Shown here piece by piece: positions 28,262 to 37,540 of a stretch of 64,000 nucleotides of DNA. The position numbers and the translations under genes were made by a program. Source of the stretch: Cupriavidus sp. EM10 (GTDB lineage: Bacteria; Pseudomonadota; Gammaproteobacteria; Burkholderiales; Burkholderiaceae). The stretch spans positions 149,625-213,624 of the forward strand of contig NZ_CP076063.1 of NCBI RefSeq assembly GCF_018729255.1. Direction: 5' to 3'. Below the pieces are notes generated by a model. It ran no database searches. It was not told where the DNA came from and saw only the letters and a program-made list of their open reading frames with translations. The first letter of the stretch is position 1. The number at the start of each line of letters is the position of its first letter.

Positions 28262-29179
28262 ATGCATGCGGCCTCCCCACAATACGTGCCGGTCGCGGAG
28301 CTGCTCGCCGGCACCGCGGAGATCCCGCAACGCCTCGATGCGGCGACGATCCGATATCGCGGCGTCACTTGCCATGTCTATGGCGTGCTCCATGGTCTGA
28401 CGGGCGGCACCAATCGCCAGTACAAAGCTCTGGTCGAAGACGCGATCGAGAATGCCCCGGGAGAGCTTGTCTTTGGCGAGACGAAGTTCGCGAAGCTGTA
28501 CCGGGGCATCCAGGTCGAGATGGACGACTGGACAGAGATCCCACTGCGCGATGCATTCCGGATGCAGTTCAAAGCCGCTCTCACGCCGATGCGCATGTTT
28601 ATGGTGGCCGCCGGCATGCGGCGCGAGCGGCGGACGATGGCGGACCGCTTCGGAGCGAACGGGTTTCGTCGTCTCCAGGACATCGGTGGCTCTGCCGCCT
28701 TCCATGCGCTCTCGCCCGACGAGCGGCGCAGGATTGCCGGCTTTCCGGAGCCCTACGCCTATCTCGTGGAGAATTGCCGGCGGCGGGCGGGCGTGGGTGA
28801 TCGCTGCGGGCCTGTGTTTCCGGATCCTGATTGGCGCTGGCTTGCGATGATCGAGCCTGAGCTCAACATCCCGTTGCGAAGCGTCTTCATGCTGGAGTTC
28901 GCAGTGGAACGGGCGAGGGTGTTGGGGGGCAGTGAGATATCGATGTTCGTGGGCGAGATTCACAACTCCGACATGGTGTGGCTGGCGGGCTTCGACGAGT
29001 CCGCGGTGGACCCGAAGGTACGGGACATGGTGGACAATGTCCGCTGGCGCGCTATCGAGCTTGCGCGCGCGCCGCGGCGCCCTTCCCGGCTCCGCTTCGT
29101 TCTGGCTTCGCTGGCGGGGGCATCCATCCCGCTATCGTTGTACTTCGGCCTCGGAACGTGGCTTTGGGCACGAGGCTGA
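28262..29179 (+). CDS. Unknown protein with C-terminal membrane anchor
   Basis: 305 residues from the ATG five bases after the HU stop (a GTG five codons upstream is also possible). The chain is soluble until a C-terminal hydrophobic segment (FVLASLAGASIPLSLYFGLGTWLW). CHVYGVLHGLTGG near the N-terminus and SMFVGEIHNSDMVW near 240 recall TraB-type hydrolase motifs (a His near the start and a second GxxH), but the match is weak. Followed by a terminator. Confidence 0.5.
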   Translation: MHAASPQYVPVAELLAGTAEIPQRLDAATIRYRGVTCHVYGVLHGLTGGTNRQYKALVEDAIENAPGELVFGETKFAKLYRGIQVEMDDWTEIPLRDAFRMQFKAALTPMRMFMVAAGMRRERRTMADRFGANGFRRLQDIGGSAAFHALSPDERRRIAGFPEPYAYLVENCRRRAGVGDRCGPVFPDPDWRWLAMIEPELNIPLRSVFMLEFAVERARVLGGSEISMFVGEIHNSDMVWLAGFDESAVDPKVRDMVDNVRWRAIELARAPRRPSRLRFVLASLAGASIPLSLYFGLGTWLWARG

Positions 29180-29204
29180 CTGTAAATCGGCCAGTATGAA
29201 AGCG

Positions 29205-29240
29205 AAAGGCGCGTCAAAAGGCGCGCCTTTCGTCTTTTTT
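29205..29240 (+). terminator. Intrinsic terminator
   Basis: AAAGGCGCG-TCAAAAGG-CGCGCCTTT, CGTC, T6. Ends the HU operon. Confidence 0.88.
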
Positions 29241-29242
29241 GA

Positions 29243-29258
29243 AAGGAACATGTTCCTT
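29243..29258 (-). repeat. Palindrome family copy 2
   Basis: AAGGAACATGTTCCTT; on the minus strand it continues TCAAAAAAGACGAAAGG, matching the flank of copies 1 and 3. It lies just after the stop of the minus-strand nuclease gene. Confidence 0.85.
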
Positions 29259-29269
29259 CCGGCGGGATG

Positions 29270-30160
29270 CTACCGCGCGTAGGCCAGCATGAGCGTGGCC
29301 AGCGCACCGGCGTGCTGAACCAGCCCACCGAGGGATTCAGCCGCATCCCCTGCTTTGTCGTTTCCAACAAGCCAGGCAAATGCGACACGGCGAGCCGCCT
29401 TCTCCCCCGGATGGGGTGTCGGCGGCGGTAGATCCAATGCGACGCCTCGCTTTGTCGGCGCCAGAGCGGGGAACGGATCGATGCCGGTGAAGTGCGACAG
29501 TTCGCTAATGCTGATGACGCTGTAGGCTTGCGTCGCATCGTTACGGACGACGTAGGCCGCAGCGCCGACGCCCGGCACATAGATTGCCTTCCACAAATAG
29601 TCCGGGATGCGCACGCGGCCGTTCAGCATTCGGGCGGCATTGGTGAATGCCGGACCGGTCACGACATGGATGGCGCCATACTGACGCGCGAGCTTGCGCG
29701 TCGATGTCTCGATATGGCTCCAGGTCCTCCGGTTCGACGTGCTGTTCTGAGGCACGACGTTGGCGAGGCTGAAGCTTTCGGCCTGAGACGCCTTGTCTCC
29801 GAAATCACCGCTCGGGGCAAGGTGGCCACGGTCGTATCCAGATCGTACGAAGTCTCGCAGCTGCGCACGCTCGCCAGCCGGCAAGCGATCTTCTTCATAG
29901 AAATCACTGTCGCGCGGCAATGTGCGGGCCGCATCCGCCGCGGCGGCGGTCAGGTGTTCGGCGGACCAAAGGGCCGTGCGGGTCTGCGGCGAGTAGAGGA
30001 CTGCGTACGCGCGGTAGCAGAGCAGCTTGGTGTTGGCGGCAGGACGGCTGGCCGCCGGCTTGCCGGCCTCGAGGATGTTTCCGCATTGCGCGGCGTCCTT
30101 GGCGGAGGCGGCTGCCGCGGTGACGGCGAGGAGAAGGGCGACGGTAAGTTGACGGATCAT
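29270..30160 (-). CDS. Exported DNA/RNA non-specific endonuclease (EndA/NucA type)
   Basis: 296 residues starting at MIRQLTVALLLAVTAAAASA (signal peptide to about 20); a longer ORF reading 19 codons upstream lacks a signal. The catalytic DRGH box is intact in SGYDRGHLAPSGDF and the metal-binding Asn stretch follows (ANVVPQNSTSNRRTW). Such periplasmic nucleases are carried by several conjugative plasmids (for example nuc of pKM101). It is the last gene of the long minus-strand operon. Confidence 0.82.
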   Translation of the reverse strand: MIRQLTVALLLAVTAAAASAKDAAQCGNILEAGKPAASRPAANTKLLCYRAYAVLYSPQTRTALWSAEHLTAAAADAARTLPRDSDFYEEDRLPAGERAQLRDFVRSGYDRGHLAPSGDFGDKASQAESFSLANVVPQNSTSNRRTWSHIETSTRKLARQYGAIHVVTGPAFTNAARMLNGRVRIPDYLWKAIYVPGVGAAAYVVRNDATQAYSVISISELSHFTGIDPFPALAPTKRGVALDLPPPTPHPGEKAARRVAFAWLVGNDKAGDAAESLGGLVQHAGALATLMLAYAR

Positions 30161-30213
30161 TGCTGGGAGGGCGTCATTGAACACGCTCCCAGCTTGCCCT
30201 TTCTGGGCCAAAG

Positions 30214-30804
30214 TCAAGGCTGCCAGTGATCGGGGAGGCCATCGATAGCCTTACCAATGAACTCGTGCAGATCCAGAAGCGGCCAGTCCTTGTCGGCGAG
30301 GGATTCTTCGGCGATCTCCGCGCACAGTGCCGGCACATGATCGAAGCGGATCATCGGTGCGCCATCGATATAGATGATCTTCGCGCGCTTCAACAGTTTC
30401 TGGTATCTCGCCGCCTGGGAGATCACGGTCTCCGGTGGATCTACGTGCTTGAACTCGTACCCTGGCTGGGCAAGCGCCGCGGCCATGGCGGCAAACTTGG
30501 GTCCGACCGTCTCCCAGTCGGAGGTCGTTGCCGCCAGCAGATTCAGGAAGTAGGGGATGTCCGATGCGGTGAGCGCGCGCCGCGACATCATTGAGACCGC
30601 GTTCTGGTCGGCTGGGCGGTGCTCGACGCGGCTATTCCAGATCGCGCTGAGCGTCGTGAACGCGGTGTCCTTGTCCGCAGAGTCCAGGCGAACAGGAGGC
30701 GTAGAAATGCCGCATTCTTCACATACGATAACTGCCTGGAGCCGGCCAGAGATGTAGGTCGGGGCGCCGTCGCAGTGGGCGCATTGGAGGAGGCCGCTGG
30801 GCAT
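30214..30804 (-). CDS. Lar-like zinc-ribbon protein with extra C-terminal domain
   Basis: 196 residues. The first 60 match the Lar restriction-alleviation pattern: LQCAHCDGAPTY...VIVCEECGISTPPV...TAFTTLSAIWNSRV (two CxxC pairs, then a W-N-R motif). Lar of Rac prophage moderates type I restriction. The remaining 130 residues, helical with FKHVDPPETVISQAARYQKLLKRAKIIYIDG, are unrecognised. Sits in an operon with a DNA methyltransferase, which suits an anti-restriction role. Confidence 0.65.
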   Translation of the reverse strand: MPSGLLQCAHCDGAPTYISGRLQAVIVCEECGISTPPVRLDSADKDTAFTTLSAIWNSRVEHRPADQNAVSMMSRRALTASDIPYFLNLLAATTSDWETVGPKFAAMAAALAQPGYEFKHVDPPETVISQAARYQKLLKRAKIIYIDGAPMIRFDHVPALCAEIAEESLADKDWPLLDLHEFIGKAIDGLPDHWQP

Positions 30805-30898
30805 GGGGAGAATCAGGATCGGGAAATGCCGGCATTATGCCTGCCCGCATCCTGTGCCCAACGGTCGGGCGCGACGGACTGTGCGAAAGGCGGCCGGG

Positions 30899-31144
30899 CT
30901 AAGGGACGTCGGTCGCCAGATAGTCCGCCGTCGTATTCAGGAGTTCCTGCAGCGCGGTGTCCTCGAAGCCCTGCAGGATTTCGGCATGGTCGCGCAGCGC
31001 GGCGCCAATCTGCCAGAATTCATTAAGCCAGTGGCCAGGCGGACCCATGGGGCCGCCCAGCTGCCCGGTGGCGATGGCACCGCGGATGGCAAGGACGGTT
31101 TCGGGTTCGGGGTATTCGCGTTCGTTGTCGTCGTGCTGCGTCAT
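30899..31144 (-). CDS. Small acidic unknown protein
   Basis: 81 residues (MTQHDDNEREYPEPETVLAIRGAI...). The start overlaps the methyltransferase stop (ATGA), so translation is coupled. No motif recognised. Confidence 0.55.
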   Translation of the reverse strand: MTQHDDNEREYPEPETVLAIRGAIATGQLGGPMGPPGHWLNEFWQIGAALRDHAEILQGFEDTALQELLNTTADYLATDVP

Positions 31145-32390
31145 TGTCGTTTGGGTTGAGTGGCCCATTGCATGGCCGGGTGCATCTGAAAGCCGTCGAA
31201 CTGGCGGAACAGTTCGGCGGCACCGCGCGCGTATTGCAGGATCCATTCCGTTGCGATCCAGCGCCGACCTAACCTCTCGGCGGCCAGGCCGGTGCGAATC
31301 GTCCCGCCAAATGGATCAACCACAAGGTCGCCTGGCTGGGACAGGAACCGCGTGAAGAAGTCGGGGATGTCGGTAGGCTGCATGGCGCCGTGGGTCGGCA
31401 AGCCGAGTGCCTGGGCGGCACGGCGATAGGCGCGAGTGTCCGAGCAGCTGTGGCCGCGCTCGATGACGTTCCGAGGCAGCCGCCCGGCCGTCTGGTTGCC
31501 GAAGGCGCTCTGCCGAATGCGATAGGCGCCATCTCCGTACACAGCGTTGCGCTGCTCCCGCCGGCGGCGATCAGTCGCTGGTGCCGTTCGGTGTGGGCTT
31601 GGAGAATCTGGCGGTTATCGGCCCGCACGCAGGCGGGATCGTTTGTGAACCAGAGCACGGGCTCGTAAGCCGATGTGAGCTGGACATGTTCCACGCAGGC
31701 CCATCGCGTGGGCCCTGGCGGCTTGCTGTAGTTCACCCAGGGCACCCGGCCCATCAGCGACAGGCCGAGCCGGTCGTGCAATGCCAGCGTCAGGCGCTCG
31801 ATATAGAGAGAGCGGGCCGGACTGCGCGGCTCGAAGATGTCGTTCGACACGTTGAGGACGATGCTACCGCCGGGCACCAGCCCTGCAACGATGGGTTCGA
31901 GCGCCTCGCACAGGAAATCGACGTATTGCGCCTCGGCGGGATTGCCATAGGCGCGCGCCTGGCGCAGCGGGTAGGGTGGCGACGTGACGCACAGCGCAAT
32001 CGGCTCGCCGAGGCCACGAAACACGTCTTCGTGGCGCGCCCACACGGCCATGCCGAGCGTGGTGCTGAAGGCGACCAGCCGCACGCCGTCAGCGGCGCGA
32101 TCCAGCTCCTTCGTTACCGGCTGCGTCAGCTTCCAGAAGCCGGCGCGGTCGGCCACCCGCTCCACGATGCCCATGGATTTCAATGTCTGTTGGTGCCAGC
32201 GAACAGCGCGCTTGAACGGGCTGTGCAGTGCGCCCGCGGCGCCGACCGGGATTCTGGCGGAAGCTTTGTCGGCGCCGATGCCGGCCGCAGTCGCGACTGC
32301 TTCGTACAGATGCGCGGTGGCGATGCCTTCGGGGGGCGCCTCGGCGAACGCCGCCGCGACGTGGCCAAACAGGCTCAGTCGATCCATCAC
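31141..32390 (-). CDS. Site-specific DNA methyltransferase (TSPPY type), frameshifted
   Basis: Residues 1-90 form a winged-helix-like region; the catalytic motif is TSPPY (VTSPPYPL), commonly found in N4-cytosine and some N6-adenine enzymes. One lost base near 31544 is needed to reach the C-terminal part with the SAM-binding end motif DPFGGTIRTGLAAERLGRRWIATEW. Order is catalytic motif first, SAM motif last (beta type). About 415 residues. No cognate nuclease is beside it, so it is an orphan methylase that could mask plasmid DNA from restriction. Confidence 0.75.
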
Positions 32391-33508
32391 TTCGCTCCCC
32401 GCGCCAGTGCGCGTCCGCAGGCAGCGCCGACGTCGAGCGACGTCACCGGGAAGGCGTCATGGACCACCCCGTCCAGCAGCCGGCCGGAGGCCTTCTTCCC
32501 GACAGCGTGCATCACGGTCACTGGAAAGCTCCCTGCGTCGCGTGCGCGCATGAAATCTTCCCCGCACTCGAGCGGCACGCCGTGCCTGTCGAGGCAGGTC
32601 CCGCCCGCGACCCATGTCTGCGCTTTGCTCACCCATTGCTGGAACGACGCGAACTCGCGGAATGTCGGTCTCCCCGTAGATCCGTCCACGACTGCCGTGT
32701 GCCAGTGCCCCCATTGCTTGAAGAGGTAGGGCACGCCGGCCGTCGCGCATTGGTCGCGCAGGGACCGCGCCCATGCCGGGTGCATCGGCCGGGCGCCGGC
32801 GGCGCTCTCACCTCCCACGATGATCCAGTCGAGGGCGCCCGGCTCGTAGTCGTTGCCGGACGTGTGCAACAGTTCGCCGGTCGCAGAGGAGAAAACGTCG
32901 ACATGGCCGAGCAGCGGCTCCATCGAAAGGAACCGCGTCTTTGCCGGCGTGCGCAGCAGCTTGGGGATATCGCGATCCGCTTCGGCCTGGTTCACGACCG
33001 TTGCACCGAGCCAGATATCGGCGGGCGCATTGCCGGCGATCCAAGTCGCCAGCCAAGGTACGAGCGGATTCTCTGCACAATCGTCGCGCAGCATCAGCGT
33101 GTTGAACGCCTCGCCGAGCCGCTTCGTAGCGTTACCGATGCGCTTGGTCAGCACGAGTTTGTCCAGGTGCGGCGTCTGGCGCCAAACATCAAGCACGTCG
33201 ATAAGCCATTCGATAGGGACGGCGGTATCGAACACGTCGGCCAGGCTTGCGCAGAAGACGCGCTGGCGGCGGCCGTGGACCGCAGCGAACGCGGCGTGAG
33301 CAGCGTTCCACCGAAACATTTTTCGCCAGTTGGCTGCGGAGGTGCGGCGGCGCGGCGCCCCTGGTCCCCAGTTCGGGGCAACGCCCCCGCCAAACCGTTG
33401 GTTGCGGGTTTCGGCATAGCAATGGTCGCAGCCTGGGCCTACCTTCTGGCAGCCTTCCCACGGGTTCCAGGTGTGGTCGGTCCACTCGATCTTCGTGTTT
33501 TCGCTCAT
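32387..33508 (-). CDS. Phage Gp37/Gp68-like (DUF5131) protein
   Basis: 373 residues opening with MSENTKIEWTDHTWNPWEGCQKVGPGCDHCYAET, the diagnostic start of this family (TxxTWNPxxGC...CxxCYA). Further landmarks are VFCASLADVFD, LTKRIGN, WLGATVVNQ and IIVGGESAAGARPMHPAW. The cysteine trio resembles radical-SAM enzymes, but the reaction is unknown. Carried by phages and plasmids. The stop overlaps the methyltransferase start. Confidence 0.82.
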   Translation of the reverse strand: MSENTKIEWTDHTWNPWEGCQKVGPGCDHCYAETRNQRFGGGVAPNWGPGAPRRRTSAANWRKMFRWNAAHAAFAAVHGRRQRVFCASLADVFDTAVPIEWLIDVLDVWRQTPHLDKLVLTKRIGNATKRLGEAFNTLMLRDDCAENPLVPWLATWIAGNAPADIWLGATVVNQAEADRDIPKLLRTPAKTRFLSMEPLLGHVDVFSSATGELLHTSGNDYEPGALDWIIVGGESAAGARPMHPAWARSLRDQCATAGVPYLFKQWGHWHTAVVDGSTGRPTFREFASFQQWVSKAQTWVAGGTCLDRHGVPLECGEDFMRARDAGSFPVTVMHAVGKKASGRLLDGVVHDAFPVTSLDVGAACGRALARGAK

Positions 33509-33536
33509 GACTGTGCGTCCTCAAACATGTCGATCG

Positions 33537-33821
33537 TCAGGGGTCGCGCTCGGGCGCCTCGGTCGCAGGCGGTTGCGCTGCCTTGCATTTGATGCAGGTA
33601 GGGGGCACGGCGCCATACGGTAGCCAGCCACTCCGGCGCTTCATGCGCTTGGCCGTATGGCGCGGCTTGTGTCCGCATAGCGCAAGGCCTGTGGCGAGGT
33701 CCACCAAATGCACTAGGTAGCCGCCTTTGGCTCGTGCGGCGATGGGCCGGCGGCCGATACTGACAAGCGACGGCGACTCGGCTTCAGAGGGTATGTTTTC
33801 TCGTACGGTATGTTTTTCCAT
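33537..33821 (-). CDS. Small unknown protein with CxxC
   Basis: 94 residues, basic, with LALCGHKPRHTAKRMKRR and TCIKCKAAQ that could make a small zinc site (C-G-H ... C-I-K-C). Located 28 bases before the Gp37/Gp68-like gene. Confidence 0.5.
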   Translation of the reverse strand: MEKHTVRENIPSEAESPSLVSIGRRPIAARAKGGYLVHLVDLATGLALCGHKPRHTAKRMKRRSGWLPYGAVPPTCIKCKAAQPPATEAPERDP

Positions 33822-33884
33822 ATGGTCTGGCTGCGTATGGAGGCGCGGGGTGTTGGGTGCAACGCGCCGGGTTACCTCATCAGC

Positions 33885-34253
33885 CTATCGAGGCGGCAAC
33901 GAAGTCAAGACTTGCGGCGTAATGCCGTAACGGTCGGCAGCAGCGCGGAGTTGCTCGGCGTCGATGCGACCTACGGTGATTGCCGTTAGCACCTCGCGGG
34001 CGAAACCGTGGAAAGCCTGCAGTTCGTTGCCGATGATTTCGCCGACGAAGAGGTAGAGCCCATCTGGCATCCTGCGTACGAGCGTTGTCTCCCGCGACAT
34101 GCGCAGCAGCAACGATTCGGCCACATAGGGGCCAATCTGCAGATGCCGCTGCAGCAGCGCTACCGAGGCGGCGCGAAAGCGCTGGACCAGATCCAACGCA
34201 CGGGCGTATTCCCGGTCAACCAGCGCTGCCGATGCGATATCAGGCGCCGTCAT
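33885..34253 (-). CDS. FtsK-gamma-like winged-helix protein
   Basis: 122 residues from MTAPDIASAALVDREYARALDLV. The segment YARALDLVQRFRAASVALLQRHLQIGPYVAESLLLRM follows the FtsK gamma-domain pattern (A-x-x-x-V ... S-x-x-x-LQR-x-x-x-IGY). In FtsK this domain reads KOPS-like sequences; stand-alone copies on plasmids are less studied. It overlaps the DUF1173 gene by 14 bases. Confidence 0.65.
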   Translation of the reverse strand: MTAPDIASAALVDREYARALDLVQRFRAASVALLQRHLQIGPYVAESLLLRMSRETTLVRRMPDGLYLFVGEIIGNELQAFHGFAREVLTAITVGRIDAEQLRAAADRYGITPQVLTSLPPR

Positions 34254-35465
34254 TGCTTCGGTTCGCGGTTGGCAGACGGACGCTGGCGGCCGGACCGGCC
34301 TTGACGTCCCACTCGAGCAACGGGATGCCGGAGGCAAGGTAATGTGCTCGCTTCTCGGCAATTCGGGCGTCATAGTCTGCATTGCCGGACATGCCGAGGA
34401 CCTCGATGACCACCTCCGGAGCTACATCGGTCAAGATGAAGTCCGGGTGAGCGGCAGCCCGGCCGATATGGCGCAGCGGCTTGCGAAACGCCCGACGCCC
34501 GGCGATCAGGTAATCGGCCATGGCGATTTCATGCGACGAGTCACACGGCACGAAATGGCTGTTGGTCAGCATCGCCGCGACGTCGGCCACCCGCAGATAG
34601 CCGCCCTTGGACATCTCTACCAGTAGGATTGCAACGCAGCGCTGGTCGTCTCTGCCCACGGCGGACAAGGCGCTGCCAAACGAACTCTGCAGGCGCGCAT
34701 AAAGGTCCGCATTGAGGAAATAGCGTTGCCGGCTCTGTCGCAATACGAGTTTGCCGCCGTACTGTGAGGGTTCGTGGGATTCAAGCTGGCCGATGACGAT
34801 GCCACGCGGGTTGCCGGCGGCCGTGGGGGTGAGCCGGGCCTGCCAAGCGTCGAACTCGGCAAGGATTTCCGCTTTGCGACTGGGATCCCATCGCTGAACG
34901 ATGTGGAGCAAACCGTCGGCAGACGTGCCGTTGATCCGGCATCCCGCAAGTTCGGCGGTCAGTTGTGACCAGCAAGCAGTCCAACCGCGATAGCCGGTTC
35001 CGGGCCACACGTTCAGCCCGGCCTGCTCCCAGGCATACTCAAGGAACGCCAGCAGCCCGGCGGAGCGCCGCTGGGGCTTGCTGCTTTGGCCCTGCGCAGA
35101 CCGCTGGACGGTCGCCGCTGGCGTACGCGTGCTGACGCTCAGCGCTACCCGAGCCGGATGTCATGATGGCCGTCCTTGAGCCGGAAGGCATCGAGGTTAT
35201 CGGTCGGCCCCGACTTGGCCAGCGTCTGCCGGTTGAACGGGCAGGCCGCCGCGTGTTGGTGCGCCTGTTCTGGCCATCGGGCAAGCAGAAAAATGTCCCG
35301 GTGGCGGCGGATCACGAGCTTCGGCCTGGGCCGTTGCGTGCCGCACCCGCATTCAGCAAAGCCTTGGATTTTCTTGGCGCGCTCGAGGTGGCGCGCGTAG
35401 CGGCCAGGGTCGTCCAGTACATCGTCCAGTGGGAACTCGTTCCCGCCAATCCGCACGGTGATCAT
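34240..35465 (-). CDS. DUF1173-type protein, frameshifted
   Basis: Starts MITVRIGGNEFPLDDVLDDPGRYARHLERA; CGCGTQRPRPKLVIRRHRDIFLLARWPEQAHQHAAACPF is a Cys/His cluster typical of DUF1173. One lost G near 35155 links DIRLG to VALSVSTRTPAATVQR and then the long frame to the end. The C-terminal part has HPDFILTD...VVIEVLGM...YDARIAEKRAHYL, which resembles a restriction-endonuclease-like (PD-D/E-xK) core. About 408 residues. Function unknown; it is common on plasmids and integrative elements. Confidence 0.7.
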
Positions 35466-35476
35466 AGGTTTCCTCT

Positions 35477-36937
35477 CTAGACGCCGGCTTCACGGAACAT
35501 CGTGTACAGGTCGCGGCGGATCTCGCTTACATCCAGTACGTGCTTGGCGCGCGTCATGGCGACGTAGAGCAGCCGCATTTCTTCGGGCGCCATGGTCAGC
35601 TTCCCGTCGTCGCCATTCTTGAATTTGAAATCCCCGGCTAGTTGCACCCGATCCCACTCGAGGCCCTTGGCACGGTGGATAGTCGAGACGATGTAGTCGG
35701 CTTCGGCTTCGCGCGAGACGCGGGTGAGGATCAGCCGCAGGTAGTCCACGCCTTCGTTGTCGATCAGCGTGACCAGCGGTTTGAGATCGCGGCCAGCGAA
35801 AGACTCTGCGTATTCCTGCACCTCCTCCCACGTCTCGAAGAGGGCAAGCGTGGCCGGATACCCGATGCGCTGGCCGCGCATGAGCTGCTCGGCCCCGTCT
35901 GCAAAGGCCCGCAGTTCGTCGACGTTGGCGCGCACCGCGACGCGATCGCCGCGGCCGATACCTTGGGCGAGGTGAGTCAGGACCGTAGCGTTTTTTCGGC
36001 ACAGGACCGCGTCGAACCGTTCTTGCCCGAGGGCGGACTCGTGCAGGATGCGGGAAGCGACTCCGTCCTGGCCGCGCACGGGCGTGTCTTCGTCCATCAG
36101 CGCGAGGACACGACTGGCCAACTGTGCGATCGCAGGCCCGAATCGGAACGACTCGGTCAGGGCGCATTCCGGCGCGCGGATATGGTCCATGGCATTCACC
36201 GCGCCGCGCCATTCGTAGATCTGCTGGTAGGGATCACCGACGTAAATGACCTGGCACTGCTGGGCGCGCAGCACAGAGAGCATCAAGCCGTCGGCGTCCT
36301 GCGCTTCATCGAACAGGATGAAGTCGGCGCCGATGCGGGGCCTGCTGAGTTGCCAGAGTTTTACGTACGTATCGTGACCGATTGCCGAAGGCGCGGCCGG
36401 ATCGAGGTATTCCGACCAGAGACGTTTCACCGAAGGCAGGAGGGCTTCGCGCAGGTGCTCGGCTTCCTCGTCCTTCACGATCGCGTCGACCGGGATGTGC
36501 CATGCCAGCGGCTCGGCCTGGGCCGACCGGCAAAAGCGGGCTGCCCCGTCCATCACCATGCGTGCGACCTTGCTCGGGCTCAGCTCCAGATCCTTGCCGA
36601 TCGTCGTCGGCAGGCGCAGCTTGCCGAAGCCGTAGCGCAGCGCCAGTTGGTGGGGCGGCTCGACGGGATTGCGCAGCTTGCGGGTGATCTCCGGGCGTGT
36701 GCCGCTATATGCAAGGGAGTGCACGGTGCGGCAGCGCGTGTTCTGCGGAAACTTGCGGGCCGCCTCGTTGGCGATCTCCTTGTTGAATGCGAGGTAGAGG
36801 CCGCGCGCGCGGCCGCGGGCTTCTGCGGCCATGCGCAACGTCGATGTCTTGCCAGCGCCGGCGTAGGCTTTGACCTTGACGGGGCCACCGCCGCGGACCG
36901 TTTCCACAACCTGTTCCTGCTCAGTGGTCGGCGTCAT
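35477..36937 (-). CDS. UvrD/Rep-like superfamily 1 DNA helicase
   Basis: 486 residues from MTPTTEQEQVVETV. Motifs: Q motif near the start, Walker A AYAGAGKTSTL, motif II FDEAQDADG, motif III GDPYQQIYEWRG, motif V/VI STIHRAKGLEWD and LLYVAMTRAKHVL. Shorter than UvrD (about 720), lacking some accessory subdomains. The ATG overlaps the previous stop. It may act with the DUF1173 protein just downstream. Confidence 0.85.
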   Translation of the reverse strand: MTPTTEQEQVVETVRGGGPVKVKAYAGAGKTSTLRMAAEARGRARGLYLAFNKEIANEAARKFPQNTRCRTVHSLAYSGTRPEITRKLRNPVEPPHQLALRYGFGKLRLPTTIGKDLELSPSKVARMVMDGAARFCRSAQAEPLAWHIPVDAIVKDEEAEHLREALLPSVKRLWSEYLDPAAPSAIGHDTYVKLWQLSRPRIGADFILFDEAQDADGLMLSVLRAQQCQVIYVGDPYQQIYEWRGAVNAMDHIRAPECALTESFRFGPAIAQLASRVLALMDEDTPVRGQDGVASRILHESALGQERFDAVLCRKNATVLTHLAQGIGRGDRVAVRANVDELRAFADGAEQLMRGQRIGYPATLALFETWEEVQEYAESFAGRDLKPLVTLIDNEGVDYLRLILTRVSREAEADYIVSTIHRAKGLEWDRVQLAGDFKFKNGDDGKLTMAPEEMRLLYVAMTRAKHVLDVSEIRRDLYTMFREAGV

Positions 36938-37383
36938 GCCATCTCCAAAGCGACTTGCTCGGGCATGTTCGCGAGGACGCGGCGCCGCACTTCCAGCGTG
37001 CGGGCGCGAAGCACCTCGTCGCGTCGTGCGGCCTCGCCACTGATGTTGTCTACGATGTAAGCGAAATAGAACGCGGTGGTGGGGCCTGTCCATGCCAGCC
37101 ACTTGGCGCGGACTTCGGCTCGCTGCTCTGCGGTCAGAGAGAAGTAGACCGCGCGTTTCTGCCGCCAGACACGGGCCTGGAGGTCACGCGTGGACGCTTC
37201 GAGCCGGTCCGAACGTCGCTGCCGGCGCGCCAACTCGTCATCAGCAGAATGCTGCTCGGCGGCGACATGCTCGGCGAAGAGCGGGTACCGCTCGCGCTCA
37301 CGCTGCTGTTTGCGAGCGAAGGCGGCTTGGCGGCGGGTATTGAAGTTGATGGGGGAGTGGCGTCCGAATCGGGTGAATCGCAT
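36934..37383 (-). CDS. Unknown basic helical protein, first gene of the long operon
   Basis: 149 residues from MRFTRFGRHSPINFN; an ORF extends ten codons further upstream. Very rich in Arg/Gln/Glu in the middle (KQQRERERYPLFAEHV, RRQRRSDRLEASTRDLQARVWRQKRAVYF). No family recognised. Its end overlaps the helicase start (ATGA). Confidence 0.55.
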   Translation of the reverse strand: MRFTRFGRHSPINFNTRRQAAFARKQQRERERYPLFAEHVAAEQHSADDELARRQRRSDRLEASTRDLQARVWRQKRAVYFSLTAEQRAEVRAKWLAWTGPTTAFYFAYIVDNISGEAARRDEVLRARTLEVRRRVLANMPEQVALEMA

Positions 37384-37540
37384 GGCGGCTAAGGTAAATG
37401 GGTCTAGGACCAAGATACCGGGGCCACATCGAAGTCAAGGCCGCCGGCGGGCGAAGTTCGCCGCCAAACATTTTCAAGGTAGAGAAGCGGGCGTAGGCCG
37501 CGAAAGGGATAGAATTTCGTGCGCCTTTTACCGAAAACCC

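Noticed and set aside
29241..29260. Palindrome as an intrinsic terminator
   Set aside because: The T run lies before the stem on the plus strand and an A run follows it on the minus strand; the T run belongs to the preceding terminator at 29205-29240.
31581..33592. Plus-strand ORFs of 382 and 454 codons
   Set aside because: Antisense to the methyltransferase and Gp37/Gp68-like genes, which have clear motifs.
35642..37060. Plus-strand ORF of 472 codons
   Set aside because: Antisense to the UvrD-like helicase with intact helicase motifs.
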